A stretch of 64,000 bases of DNA from Larix kaempferi (taxonomy: Eukaryota; Streptophyta; Pinopsida; Pinales; Pinaceae). Below, piece by piece: positions 1 through 9,885 of this stretch. Location of the stretch: positions 16,965,001-17,029,000 of the forward strand of contig BSBM01000179.1 in the NCBI GenBank assembly GCA_027924585.1, in the 5' to 3' direction. The notes under the pieces were generated by a model. It was not told the DNA's origin and made no database searches. It worked only from the letters and a program-made list of their open reading frames with translations. How positions within the stretch are numbered: position 1 is the first letter of the stretch; every line of letters starts with the position of its first letter. The translations under genes and the position numbers were made by a program.

Positions 1-1826
1 AAGGTAAGAATTTTTCATGGGCTAGCCATCTTTTACCGAAATTTTATTCGAAATTTTAGCAGCATCGTAGCACCCATAACAAATTGCACTAAAGAAACAA
101 CATTCAAGTGGACCAATGAAGCTGAGGAAAGCTTCAAGTTTCTAAAGAAGAAGGTAACTGAGGCACCCATATTATCCTTACCATATTTTGATAAAGTGTT
201 TGGGGTAGAATTTGATGCCTCACATGTAGGTATTGGAGCTGTACTTATCCAAGCAGGTAGACCAATTGCACTTTTTAGTGAAAAGTTGAATGAGGTAAGG
301 AAGAACTACTCCACATATGATGTAGAATTTTATGCAATTGTGCAAGCATTGTGACATTGGAAGCAATATTTAGTGCGGAAATAGTTTGTGTTATTTATCG
401 ATCACATTGCATTAAAGTATATAAACACCCAAAAGAAATTGAACAATAAACATAAAAAATGGGTATGTTTCTTTCAAGGCTACACCTTTTCTTTTGAAGC
501 ACAAATCAGGAAAGAAAAATCAGGTTGTAGATGCTTTGAGTTGGCGCACTGTTCTTTTTACATCCATGGAAAATCAAGTAATTGGGTTTGCTGCATTGAA
601 GGATCTCTATGCACTTGATAACAAATTTGGGGAGATTGTGGAACAATTGAAGAATCCAGTCGCTAGGAACATGGATCTTTCTCAGGGTGAATATTTTATG
701 CAAGATGGATACCTATTCAAAGGAAAACAATTATGCATTCCAATTGGTTCTATGAGAGAAAATATTACTAGATAACTTCACAGTAGTGGCTTGGTAGGAC
801 ATTTTGGGAAGGATAAGACACTAGCCTTAATCGAAGATAAATATTACTGGCTGAAGATGAGAGAGGATATAACCAGGTATGTGGCACGATGTAGGATTTA
901 TCAAATAGATAATGGACACTCACAAAATACATGGTTGTACATACCATTACTAGTGCCCACAAACCCATGGACAGATCTGAGCATGGACTTTGTGTTAGGG
1001 ATCCCAAACACACAACGAGGTAACAATTCTATTTTTGTGGTTGTTGATAGGTTCTCTAAAATGGCTCATTTCATTGCTTGCAAGAAAACTAATGATGCAT
1101 CAAGGATGGCAAAACTGTTTTTTTAAGAAATTGTTAGATTGCATGGTGTTCCAAAAAGTATTACCTCCTATAGATATACTCCATTCCTAAGTCATTTTTG
1201 GAGGAATTTATGGAAGAAAATGGGGACTAAATTGCAGTTATGTAGTGCCTATCACCCCCAAACAGATGGGAAAACAGAGGTACTAATTCAGAGTATGGGA
1301 AACCTATTACGAAGCATTGCTGGAGAGAATCCCAAGCAGTGGGATTTGGATTTACCTCAAGAAAAATTTTCCTACAATAGTTCAATGAACATATATATAG
1401 GTAAATCTCCATTTTAGATTGTTTACGGTTGAAATCCTATGGGTTTCCTAGATTTGGTGCAGCTACCTCTTGGAGATAGAACTAGTGATGATGAGGAAGC
1501 ATTTGCGGAACACATTCAATAGTTATAGCAACAAGTGAAACAAAAGTTGCAGGTCAGTAATGAGCAGAACAAAATTATAAAATATGCTCACCGAAAACAT
1601 CAGGTATTCAATGAAAGTGATTTGGGGATGGTTTCTTTACAAAATGAGTGGTTCTACCATAAATTGACGTATAAGAAAATTGGTCGTTGCAAGATTCTCA
1701 AGAAAATTAACGACAACACTTGTAAGGTTGATTTACCATTTGATCTTGATATTTCCCCCGTGTTTAATTTTTCTGATTTATATATCTTCCATGGGGACAA
1801 ACTGGGTGATGAAAGTGAGACGAAGG
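1..1826 (+). pseudogene. Ty3/gypsy chromovirus unit I, pol 3' part (RNase H and integrase), decayed
   Basis: The window opens inside a gypsy pol gene. Bases 1-351 read without a stop through the RT/RNase H connection ([12 protein letters not shown], then [15 protein letters not shown]), ending at a TGA at 352-354. After frame changes the RNase H tail runs at about 490-775. The integrase follows at 791-1417: a zinc-binding start (GHFGKDKTLAL), a core with WTDLSMDFVLG and [12 protein letters not shown], and YHPQTDGKTEV. The integrase C-terminal part lies at 1535-1826. At least six stops or frame changes make it non-functional. The reading is cut at 1826 by element A and resumes at 9000. The 5' part lies left of the window. 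Confidence 0.9.
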
Positions 1827-2430
1827 TGTTGAGATATTGTAACTTCAAAGAATATTATATTTGTACTTTATTATTCTGGAGATGTTTCATTCCTCTGTGA
1901 AGATCTTATTGTATATCCGAAGATGTTTATTCCTCCGTCGGAATGTGGTAACACGGGTTATTAGACTTCCCTAGTGGGGGTCGGCCCTGTATATGTTATG
2001 TGGGTCAAAGGGTTATTAGACCACCCTAGAGGGGTCGGCCCAGTCAGTTGTAGTGGGGTATTTAACCCATTGGTTAAATACGAGCCTACGTGTACCTGTG
2101 TAAAATACATGTCAGTGTAGTGTATAAATAGAGGAGGTGTGTTCCTCATTTGACACATACACTCACTTGATAAAGGAGCAATTGTGGAGGAGAGGTCTGC
2201 TATGGTGGAGGAGGAGATCATATCTTTGGTTTGCATCTTTGTGTATTTCTGGTCATCTATATTGAGGAAGCTTTACTGGGTTTTCTACCCCATGAGGGTT
2301 TCCCAGGATAAATCTGTGTCTCTTGTGTTTATGCTATGCTTGTTGTTTCTTCAGTGATCCTGTATATGCTATTATTGTGAAATGGAACGTAATGATGCTA
2401 TTTTCAGTCTTAGCATATTAAATATTAACA
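1827..2430 (+). repeat. Element A 5' LTR
   Basis: It starts TGTTGAGATA and ends ATTAACA, the same as the copy at 8396. It contains a TATA box at 2123-2130, two copies of a GGGTTATTAGAC box with GGGTCGGCCC (1955-1988 and 2009-2042), and GA-rich sequence after the TATA box. The long antisense ORF across it (1961-2236) repeats in the other LTR and is not a gene. Confidence 0.95.
2123..2130 (+). promoter_or_regulatory. TATA box of element A 5' LTR
   Basis: TATAAATA, followed by GAGGAGG, lies about 300 bp before the LTR end. The same octamer is at 8692-8699 in the 3' LTR and at matching places in both LTRs of element B. Transcription would start roughly 25-35 bp downstream, which defines the U3/R boundary. 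Confidence 0.7.
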
Positions 2431-2442
2431 TGGTATCAGAGC
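2431..2442 (+). other. Primer binding site of element A
   Basis: TGGTATCAGAGC directly follows the 5' LTR. It is the usual complement of the 3' end of plant initiator methionine tRNA, used to prime minus-strand synthesis in copia and many gypsy elements. Confidence 0.9.
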
Positions 2443-5430
2443 TAACCTGAAGGAAGGCAAGGTATGGCACTTACGACACTTGCTTTACTTACGACAATTT
2501 GAAGGTTAGGGTTTTACATAGCAAAAACCAGTCATCGTGGAACTTTCGCTATAAATCCATTTATGCGAAGTTTCAGGGTCTAAAAAGTTTACAGGTCGAA
2601 GATAACATCCCCAGGTACCTTGTGTCAAAAGGGCACCCTCAGATTCGTTTTACTTTATGAGTTATGATCAGTACAAGTTAGGGTTTCTGCCTCTTCCAGA
2701 TCTCAGTCAAAATCAGGTAACCTTGGAAAAAAAGGTCATAACTTGGGCTAGGAAGCTCCAAATTAAATTTCGTAAAAAGTGACAGGTAGTACACAGACTG
2801 TACTATCTCAGGAAACTTTCTCAGAGGCCGAAGGTGAACCAGTGACACGTGGCACGCCGTACAAGTTCGCTCTCCTGTTTTATCCCATAAACAGGTCACG
2901 TTGAAACACTTGGAATAACTCTCTCTCAGAGAGTCCAATTGAGGTCAGACCTGTCAGGATAGAAAGCTAACAGGGAGAGATATCTCAGGAAAAGTTTTCA
3001 GAGGCCGAAGGTCAAACAGTGACACGTGGCATTCCGTACAAGTTCGCTCTCCTGTTTTATCCCATAAACATGTCACATTGCGACACTTGGCATAACTCTC
3101 TCTTAGAAAATCCAATTGAGGTAAGACCTGTCAGGATGGAAAGATGACAGGTCATGCTACTATAGAAAACTATTTCATACCCTTTGGAGAAAAAAATTTC
3201 AGAGTTATAGCAGAAACAATCAGGTGCATATTTCTGTCAAAACAGAATTATTTTTGGAGCACCTTTATTCATGGCTTCCAGAATTTAGGGTTTCGGAGAA
3301 AGTTAGAATTTTTGGAATCGGAATCCACGGCTGGAAGCTCCTCAGAAAAATAAGAGTTTAGAGCCTTGGATCAAACCTTTTGATTGAGCAAAAGGGTGGG
3401 CTTCATCAAACCCTAGTTCGGGATCCTGTCAAGAAGATCTAGAAGTTTGAAAGGCAATTTTGAGGGGTCAATTTTTGGAGATTTCAAAATTGAAGTATGC
3501 TAGTTTGATCAGCTCAACAAGACACATCCTTCCATTCATTCGGAAGTGTGAAAGTCAAAGATTGAATTTTTAGGGTTTCTCTAGCAAACCCTAATCAAGC
3601 TCTAGATCAAGTTTCAGGGGGAGTTGAGGCTAAGGCCTTACATAAGAAGACTACAAGAAGTCTCGACAGGTATGACTTGAGGTTCAGGTATGTCTTGAAA
3701 TCTGATTCTTGATTAAGTTCATAATGTGTTTGTCTTCATGTTATTTATTAGTACAATCTTGATTAATGTTAGAATTGTCTTATCACCCTAGTAATAGTAT
3801 GAATGCATGTGAATGATCAAAGACATTCATTGATTAGGGCTATATGATTGTACTAATGCATTATGGTGTTGTATGAGGTTGATGTCGTTTGCTAACAAGA
3901 TACAGGTACATCACAAAAGACAAATCAAGCTCTTAAAACATGACAACATGAAGACAAAGACTCATCCATAATCTTTGTTCTACTTACGAGGTATGTATGA
4001 CTTTGTTATATTATGCTTAACCTATGAGACATGCAGGTTCTAGCTCAGGATCTCTAAATCATTGAAGAGATTGTTTAGGTATGTTGTACATAGCTAAGTA
4101 GATATACTAATCCAGGTATGTTTTCCTATGACAAGTTAGAATCTTACCTTAGGATCCCTTATATAAGTATACTTGGTATGATTGGTTATGCTTATTCATA
4201 AAGTTAGTAATCAAGGGTTTATGCATATTATGTCTCTTATCTTGATGATCTAATTAACCAGAAGAGTACTATGATCAAACAAGAATATGCAGAAGTAAAA
4301 GAAGACTTCCTTGAAACCTTGAATATTATCTATAATCATGACTATACATTTTCAAAGATTATTTAGAACTAGAATGTTTTGATAATATTGAGAATATACT
4401 AATGAATGTATGTTTGTGTATGAGGATGACACTAGTGCACACTTGAGCATGCACAGTGGTACAGAATGAATAGAAGTTCAAAAGACATATAGAATATCAA
4501 GCGGGAGGCAACCACACAAACATAAAAGATAAGTATTTGAGATGTTATTTGAAATAGTAAATGATATTGCTTGTATGCATATTTGTATTCCTAGAATATA
4601 TCATGCTGAGTGTAAACATTCATAGAGCATTGAACAGTATACTACTAATATGCATATGATTGGTAAGTTGGACAAACATTCCATTGTTGCTTGTCTAGAA
4701 TGAAACCTCTTTGCTGACATGCTGAGAGCTGTGCACACTCTCAATAGTATGTTCTGGTAGAGATGGAAGGCATCTAGATAGCCACTGTATGCATACAGGA
4801 TATGGGAAAGTGTTGTGCCAAAGTATTGGTCAAAATAGTTACATAACTATGTAAATGATATCTGTATGCATAATAGGTTATCATGTCAATATGATTTGAT
4901 GATTATGAAGTATTACTAATCATGTACTTAATTTTTATTTGTAGGAAAGATCATGATGAATGATGAACACTGAACAAGCGATGGATGTTCAAACAAAAGG
5001 ATTTACAAATCAAACACACTATAGAAGGCTTGTGGCTAGAAAATTCTTTTAGAAAGAGGAAGAGAATCATGATAAGATGTTTGCTCCAAGTGGCTAGATA
5101 AGACCATTCTCTTAATGGTGTAATTAAAGAAGAAGTGTGAATCAGGTTCTGTATGGGTACCCAGGATCGATAATCAATTGATGAGCTTAATGATCACCAT
5201 GGGTGATGAGGATCTCAACCTTTGCTACAAGGTTGAATATTGTTTCTATACATAGACGATATGGTGCAGAAAGGAACCAAAAGTTTGAATTTGTAACAAT
5301 GTACTAACCAAACCTCTACCGATCCAATGTACTAACCAAACCTCTACCGATCCAATGTACTAACCAAACCTGTACCTCAAGTAAAGTTTTCTGAGACAAA
5401 CTTAATATAGTTCAGAAGGACCCTCCTCGA
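2443..5430 (+). other. Non-coding leader of element A
   Basis: About 3 kb with no coding reading of any length. It is homologous, in the same order, to 22167-24860 of element B. It holds two adjacent diverged copies of one segment (around 2800-2940 and 2985-3130, each with GACACGTGGCA and TCTCTCT), a telobox-like stem-loop at 3570-3594, four GGTATGT motifs and a pyrimidine-rich TTTGTAG at about 4938-4944. Near 5310-5370 a short segment is repeated about three times. No captured host protein could be recognised. Confidence 0.7.
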
Positions 5431-5589
5431 AAGGGGGAGTGATGTGATAACTCATGATGAGATTACCTGCATCGACAGTGAGGTCGATAATGAGGATACC
5501 TATATTAGTGATGCCGACAAAGAGGTTGGTGGATGGTCCTTAGATAGGGACAAAGGTGACAAGGGGATTGCATCATCCTTGAACATATG

Positions 5590-6030
5590 TTCTAAAGAGA
5601 GCCGTAGACGTATGTCTTCGAGAATGAAGTCCTTGGTGGACATGATAGGATTGCATCATCCTCAAGAGAGCCGTAGACGTATGTCTTCGAGAATGAAGTT
5701 CTTGGTGAACATGTGAGGGGATTGGATCATCCCTGGAATTCAGTCCTAAAGAAGAGCCGTAGACGTATGTCTTCGAGAATGAAGTCCTTGGTGGACATGA
5801 TAGGATTGCATCATCCTCAAGAGAGCCGTAGACGTATGTCTTCGAGAATGAAGTTCTTGGTGAACATGTGAGGGGATTGGATCATCCCTGGACTTCAGTC
5901 CTAAAGAAGAGCCGTAGACGTATGTCTTCGAGAATGAAGTTTTTGGTGAACATGTGAGGGGATTGGATCATCCCTGGACTTCAGTCCTAAAGAAGAGCCG
6001 TAGACGTATGTCTTAGAGAATGAAGTCCTT
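5590..6030 (+). repeat. Tandem array 1 of element A (about 69/85-bp units)
   Basis: Six copies of a unit starting GAGCCGTAGACGTATGTCTT, at about 5598, 5667, 5753, 5823, 5908 and 5995. Spacing alternates between about 69 bp and about 85 bp because two forms are mixed, one containing GGATTGCATCATCCTCAAG and one containing GGGGATTGGATCATCCCTGG. The copies are nearly identical, so the array is young. Confidence 0.9.
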
Positions 6031-6470
6031 GGTGGACGGTTGAGGATTAAGTCATCCTTGGACGTAGTCCTAAATGTACGGTTGAGGATTAAGTCATCCT
6101 TGGACGTAGGTCCTAAATGTACGGTTGAGGATTAAGTCATCCTTGGACATAGGTCCTAAATGTACGGTTGAGGATTAAGTCATCCTTGGACGTGGTCCTA
6201 AATGTACGGTGGAGGATTAAGTCATCCTTGGACGTAGGTCCTAAATGTACGGTTGAGGATTAAGTCATCCTTGGACGTGGTCCTAAATGTACGGTTGAGG
6301 ATTAAGCCATCCTTGGACGTAGGTCCTAAATGTACGGTTGAGGATTAAGTCATCCTTGGACGTAGGTCCTAAATGTACGGTTGAGGATTAAGTCATCCTT
6401 GGACGTAGGTCCTAAATGTACGGTTGAGGATTAAGTCATCCTTGGACGTTGATCCTAAATGTACGGTTGT
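6031..6470 (+). repeat. Tandem array 2 of element A (43-bp unit, about 10 copies)
   Basis: About ten copies of a 43-bp unit built from GGTTGAGGATTAAGTCATCC, TTGGACGTAGG and TCCTAAATGTAC. One-base differences (GTAG or GTAGG or GTGG) mark subtypes. The words GGATTAA, CATCCTTGGAC and TCCTAAATG are shared with arrays 1, 3 and 4, so the arrays look like successive re-expansions of one ancestral sequence. Confidence 0.93.
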
Positions 6471-7090
6471 GGATTAAATCATCCTTGGACAGTAAATCCA
6501 GTAATTCCGAAAGGAAGGATAGTCCTAAATGAATTGAGTGGATTAAATCATCCTTGGACAGTAAATCCAGTAATTCCAAAAGGAAGGATAGTCCTAAATG
6601 AATTGAGTGGATTAAATCATCCTTGGACAGTAAATCCAGTAATTCCGAAAGGAAGGATAGTCCTAAATGAATTGAGTGGATTAAATCATCCTTGGACAGT
6701 AAATCCAGTAATTCCGAAAGGAAGGATAGTCCTAAATGAATTGAGTGGATTAAATCATCCTTGGACAGTAAATCCAGTAATTCCGAAAGGAAGGATAGTC
6801 CTAAATGAATTGAGTGGATTAAATCATCCTTGGACAGTAAATCCAGTAATTCCGAAAGGAAGGATAGTCCTAAATGAATTGAGTGGATTAAATCATCCTT
6901 GGACAGTAAATCCAGTAATTCCGAAAGGAAGGATAGTCCTAAATGAATTGAGTGGATTAAATCATCCTTGGACAGTAAATCCAGTAATTCCGAAAGGAAG
7001 GATAGTCCTAAATGAATTGAATGGATTAAATCATCCTTGGACAGTAAATCCAGTAATTTTGAAAGGAAGGATAGTCCTAAATGAGATTGA
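6471..7090 (+). repeat. Tandem array 3 of element A (69-bp unit, 9 copies)
   Basis: Nine near-perfect copies of a 69-bp unit containing ATCATCCTTGGACAG, TAATTCCGAAAGGAAGG and ATAGTCCTAAATGAATTG. Because 69 is a multiple of three and the unit has no stop in one frame, it yields a 225-residue ORF (6459-7136) of nine 23-residue repeats. This open frame is better explained by unit length than by selection. No signal peptide, known domain or codon bias supports a protein. Confidence 0.93.
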
Positions 7091-7535
7091 GTGGACTAAT
7101 CATCCTGTAAATAGATTGGGATTGCCTCATCCCTAGACATGGTGAGATGTCTTAAACTGATAAGGACTAATCATCCTGTAAATAGATTGGGATTGCCTCG
7201 TCCCTAGACATGGTGAGATGTCTTAAAGTGATAAGGACTAATCATCCTGTAAATAGATTGGGATTGCCTCGTCCCTAGACATGGTGAGATGTCTTAAGTG
7301 ATAAGGACTAATCATCCAGTAAATAGATTGGGATTGCCTCGTCCCTAGACATGGTGAGGTGTCTTAAAGTGATAAGGATTGATCATCCTGTAAGTTGATC
7401 TGGATTGCATCATCCATGGACATGAGAGTTGTCTTAAACTGAGAGGGACTGATCATCCCGTAAGCGGATCAGGATTGTATCATCCTTGGACCTATGTCCT
7501 AAAGTGAGAGGGATTGATCATCCCGTAATTGGATC
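7091..7535 (+). repeat. Tandem array 4 of element A (about 71-bp unit)
   Basis: Five to six copies of a unit of about 71 bp containing GGACTAATCATCC, GTAAATAGATTGGGATTGCC, TCCCTAGACATGG and GATGTCTTAAA. The last two copies (about 7377-7535) are more diverged. The core ATCATCC...GTCTTAAA is again related to arrays 1-3. Confidence 0.9.
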
Positions 7536-7555
7536 TTGTGTGTTGCAGGGTATGC

Positions 7556-7768
7556 TGCTATTGTGTATACTTGTATTGATAAGGATACTTGTATTGATGA
7601 TGTGTATACTTGTATTGATGAGGATACTTGTATTGATGATGTGTATACTTGTATTGATGAGGATACTTGTATTGATGATGTGTATACTTGTATTGATGAG
7701 GATACTTGTATTGATGATGTGTATACTTGTATTGATGAGGATACTTGTATTAATGATATTTATACTTG
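7556..7768 (+). repeat. Tandem array 5 of element A (39-bp unit, 5 copies)
   Basis: Five copies of a 39-bp unit made from TATACTTGTATTGATGA, GGATACTTGTATTGATGA and TG. In one frame each unit encodes VYTCIDEDTCIDD, giving a cysteine- and aspartate-rich open frame that runs on into array 6 (7536-7997, 153 residues). Confidence 0.92.
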
Positions 7769-7774
7769 TACTGA

Positions 7775-7970
7775 TGATGTTGTTGATCTTGATGATCTAG
7801 ATGACGATGTTATTGATCGTGATGATCTAGATGACGATGTTATTGATCGTGATGATCTAGATGACAATGTTATTGATCGTGATGATCTAGATGACGATGC
7901 TGCTGATCGTGATGATCTAGATGACGATGCTGTTGATCGTGATGATCTAGATGACGATGTTGTTGATCGT
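7775..7970 (+). repeat. Tandem array 6 of element A (30-bp unit, 6 copies)
   Basis: Six copies of a 30-bp unit containing GATGATCTAGATGACGATG and TTATTGATCGT. In frame it encodes DDLDDDVIDR repeats, extremely acidic. It follows array 5 without a break. Confidence 0.92.
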
Positions 7971-8170
7971 GTGATGACGATGCTGATGATTGTGTGATGA
8001 CGATGCTAATGATCGTGTGATGGCGATGCTGATGATCGTGTGATGACGATGCTGATGATCGTGAGATGACGATGCTGATGATCGTGAGATGACGATGCCG
8101 ATGATCGTGTGATGATGATGCTGATGATCGTGAGATGACGATGCTAATGATCGTGTGATGACGATAATCG
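7971..8170 (+). repeat. Tandem array 7 of element A (about 21-bp unit, about 9 copies)
   Basis: About nine copies of GTGATGACGATGCTGATGAT with small variations (GATCGTGAGATGACGATG). The antisense frame gives a His/Ser-rich ORF (8207-7947) that is a by-product of the repeat. It is close in base pattern to a GATGAT-rich stretch at about 26560-26760 in element B, at the matching place. Confidence 0.9.
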
Positions 8171-8385
8171 TGAGGATCCAGATGATGATATTGTTGTAGC
8201 TGTTCAAGTGCTACAGAAGATAAAGACTCAATACTGAAGATGTCGATGTTCCAGTATTGAAGATGTTCCAGTAACTGTTTGAGTTACTGATGATGTTGAG
8301 AAAGCTTCCAATGATTTATAGATGTATCATGTATGATGTTGATGACTCCTTGCTCGTGCAGATGTTGTTATAATATCCTTCTCAT
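8171..8385 (+). other. Unique 3' non-coding stretch of element A
   Basis: About 215 bp of non-repetitive sequence between array 7 and the purine tract. It has short repeated words (CCAGTATTGAAGATG, GTTCCAGTA) and no coding reading. Confidence 0.6.
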
Positions 8386-8395
8386 TAAGGGGGAG
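8386..8395 (+). other. Polypurine tract of element A
   Basis: TTAAGGGGGAG lies immediately before the 3' LTR. A GGGGGAG tract ending at the LTR is typical of copia elements, where it primes plus-strand synthesis. Element B has AAGAGGGAG in the same place. Confidence 0.85.
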
Positions 8396-8999
8396 TGTTG
8401 AGATATTGTAACTTCAAAGAATATTATATTTGTACTTTATTATTTCGGAGATGTTTCATTCCTCTGTGAAGATCTTATTGTATATCCGAAGATGTTTATT
8501 CCTCCATCGGAATGTGGTAACTCGGGTTATTAGACTTCCCTAGTGGGGGTCGACCCTGTATATGTTATGTGGGTCAAAGGGTTATTAGACCACCCTAGAG
8601 GGGTCGGCCCAGTCAGTTGTAGTGGGGTATTTAACCCATTGGTTAAATACGAGCCTACGTGTACCTGTGTAAAATACATGTCAGTGTAGTGTATAAATAG
8701 AGGAGGTGTGTTCCTCATTTGACACATACACTCACTTGATAAAGGAGCAATTGTGGAGGAGAGGTCTGCTATGGTGGAGGAGGAGATCATATCTTTGGTT
8801 TGCATCTTTGTGTATTGCTGGTCATCTATATTGAGGAAGCTTTACTGGGTTTTCTACCCCATGAGGGTTTCCCAGGATAAATCTGTGTCTCTTGTGTTTA
8901 TGCTATGCTTGTTGTTTCTTCAGTGATCCTGTATATGCTATTATTGTGAAATGGAATGTAATGCTGCTATTTTCAGTCTTAGCATATTAAATATTAACA
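8396..8999 (+). repeat. Element A 3' LTR
   Basis: 604 bp, the same length as the 5' LTR, with about 8 substitutions and no indel seen. TATA box at 8692-8699. It is followed by the second copy of the target duplication, GAAGG (9000-9004). Confidence 0.95.
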
Positions 9000-9280
9000 G
9001 AAGGTGGTTGGAAATAGGCCATTTCAAGCAAGAAAAAGGAAAATATTGCGTGAATATTGCACATATTTTAGATAAGAAGACACTTTACACTCGGCAAGGC
9101 CAACATAACCAATAGATGGTCCAGTGGGAAGGATTAGCGCCAATAGAGAGTACATGGATCACAGAGGGAGACTTGTTGAATCTAGGTCCCATTAAGTGGA
9201 AGCAATTTGAAGACAGTAACTTGCAGGAGCTGTGTTCTTTTCAACTAGAGGAGAATGATGGAGGGATTTCCATGGGCTGA
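9000..9280 (+). pseudogene. Ty3/gypsy unit I, end of pol with chromodomain
   Basis: Continuation of the reading broken at 1826. It shows AHILDKKTLYTRQGQHN, then VQWEGLAPIESTWITEGD and WKQFED. This is the chromodomain-like tail of chromovirus integrases, which in relatives binds modified histones and steers insertion into heterochromatin. One stop lies before MVQWEG. The reading ends at TGA 9278-9280. The same tail is in units II and III. Confidence 0.85.
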
Positions 9281-9320
9281 ATTTTAAAGAAAAAAAAAGA
9301 GAGAAAAGAAAAAGAAATAA

Positions 9321-9885
9321 TGTAGGAATTTCTAAAGGTCATAAATTTTGGCTTGTTTATCCGTTTTGGCTCAAATTTAACTAGAAATTGTGTTTTGAAG
9401 AGTTCATTGCAATGATTGATCGAACCTCTTCTCGACACTTTTCCAGAGCTAATTCCTTCATATAGTGCCTCAAATTAAGGTTTTAGTGTTTTTGCAGAAT
9501 TTTTTAAATTTGTAATTATCAGTTTTCTATTAGTTTATGCACCTTATCAGAAAAGTGATTTGAAAGCTAGTGTCACTCTATTTAGATTTAAGTTAGTGGT
9601 CAATTTTGGATTAATGCGAGAATTTTCTAGAATTAGCAATTTTTTAAAATCTCAGATATCGATTATTTGTTAGTTTGTACACCTAATTAGAAAAGCGAGT
9701 TGACAACTAGTGTCACTCTAGTTAGCTTTAAGTTAGTGTTCAGTTTTAGAGTCATGGAATAATTTTCTAAAATTAACAATTTTCGAAAATCTCATATATC
9801 ACTTATAAGAGGTTGAACCTCGATTGTAATAGTTAGGATGGAGAGGGAATTAAAGAATGTTATTTTTCCACTCTAATGTGTTTGC
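9321..9885 (+). repeat. Ty3/gypsy array LTR I (3' end deleted)
   Basis: It begins TGTAGGAATTTC after a purine-rich run (9286-9320). It matches LTR II and LTR III throughout, including an internal duplication of about 150 bp (the segment from ATCAGTT to AATTTTTTAAAATCTCAG occurs twice). The last 50-60 bp and the primer site are missing: sequence passes from TGTTTGCATG directly into the gag start of unit II. Confidence 0.85.

Larger units (their letters stand above)
1827..8999 (+). mobile_element. Element A: non-autonomous copia-like LTR retrotransposon full of tandem repeats
   Basis: Complete LTR element of 7173 bp. Both LTRs are 604 bp and start TGTTGAGATA and end TATTAACA. A perfect 5-bp target duplication GAAGG flanks it (1822-1826 and 9000-9004). 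A tRNA-iMet-type primer site follows the 5' LTR and a purine tract precedes the 3' LTR. No gag, protease, integrase or RT can be read inside, so it must have moved with proteins supplied by a relative. Its leader is clearly homologous to that of element B, which keeps a copia RT. About 8 mismatches separate the two LTRs (about 1.3%), making it the youngest insertion that can be dated here. It sits inside the pol of gypsy unit I. Confidence 0.93.

Noticed and set aside
1961-2236. Minus-strand 91-residue ORF, repeated at 8530-8805
   Set aside because: Both copies lie inside the LTRs of element A, so the identity comes from LTR duplication.
6040-7090. Regular short repeats resembling a CRISPR array
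   Set aside because: Units are directly tandem with no variable spacers, the DNA is plant nuclear, and the arrays lie inside an LTR retrotransposon.
6459-7136. 225-residue ORF as a real repeat protein gene
   Set aside because: It exists only because the 69-bp unit is a multiple of three and lacks a stop in that frame; no family, no codon or domain support. Kept as a finding to test, not as a gene.
7536-7997. 153-residue acidic Cys/Asp-rich protein
   Set aside because: By-product of 39- and 30-bp units; neighbouring frames and the opposite strand are open too (for example 8207-7947).
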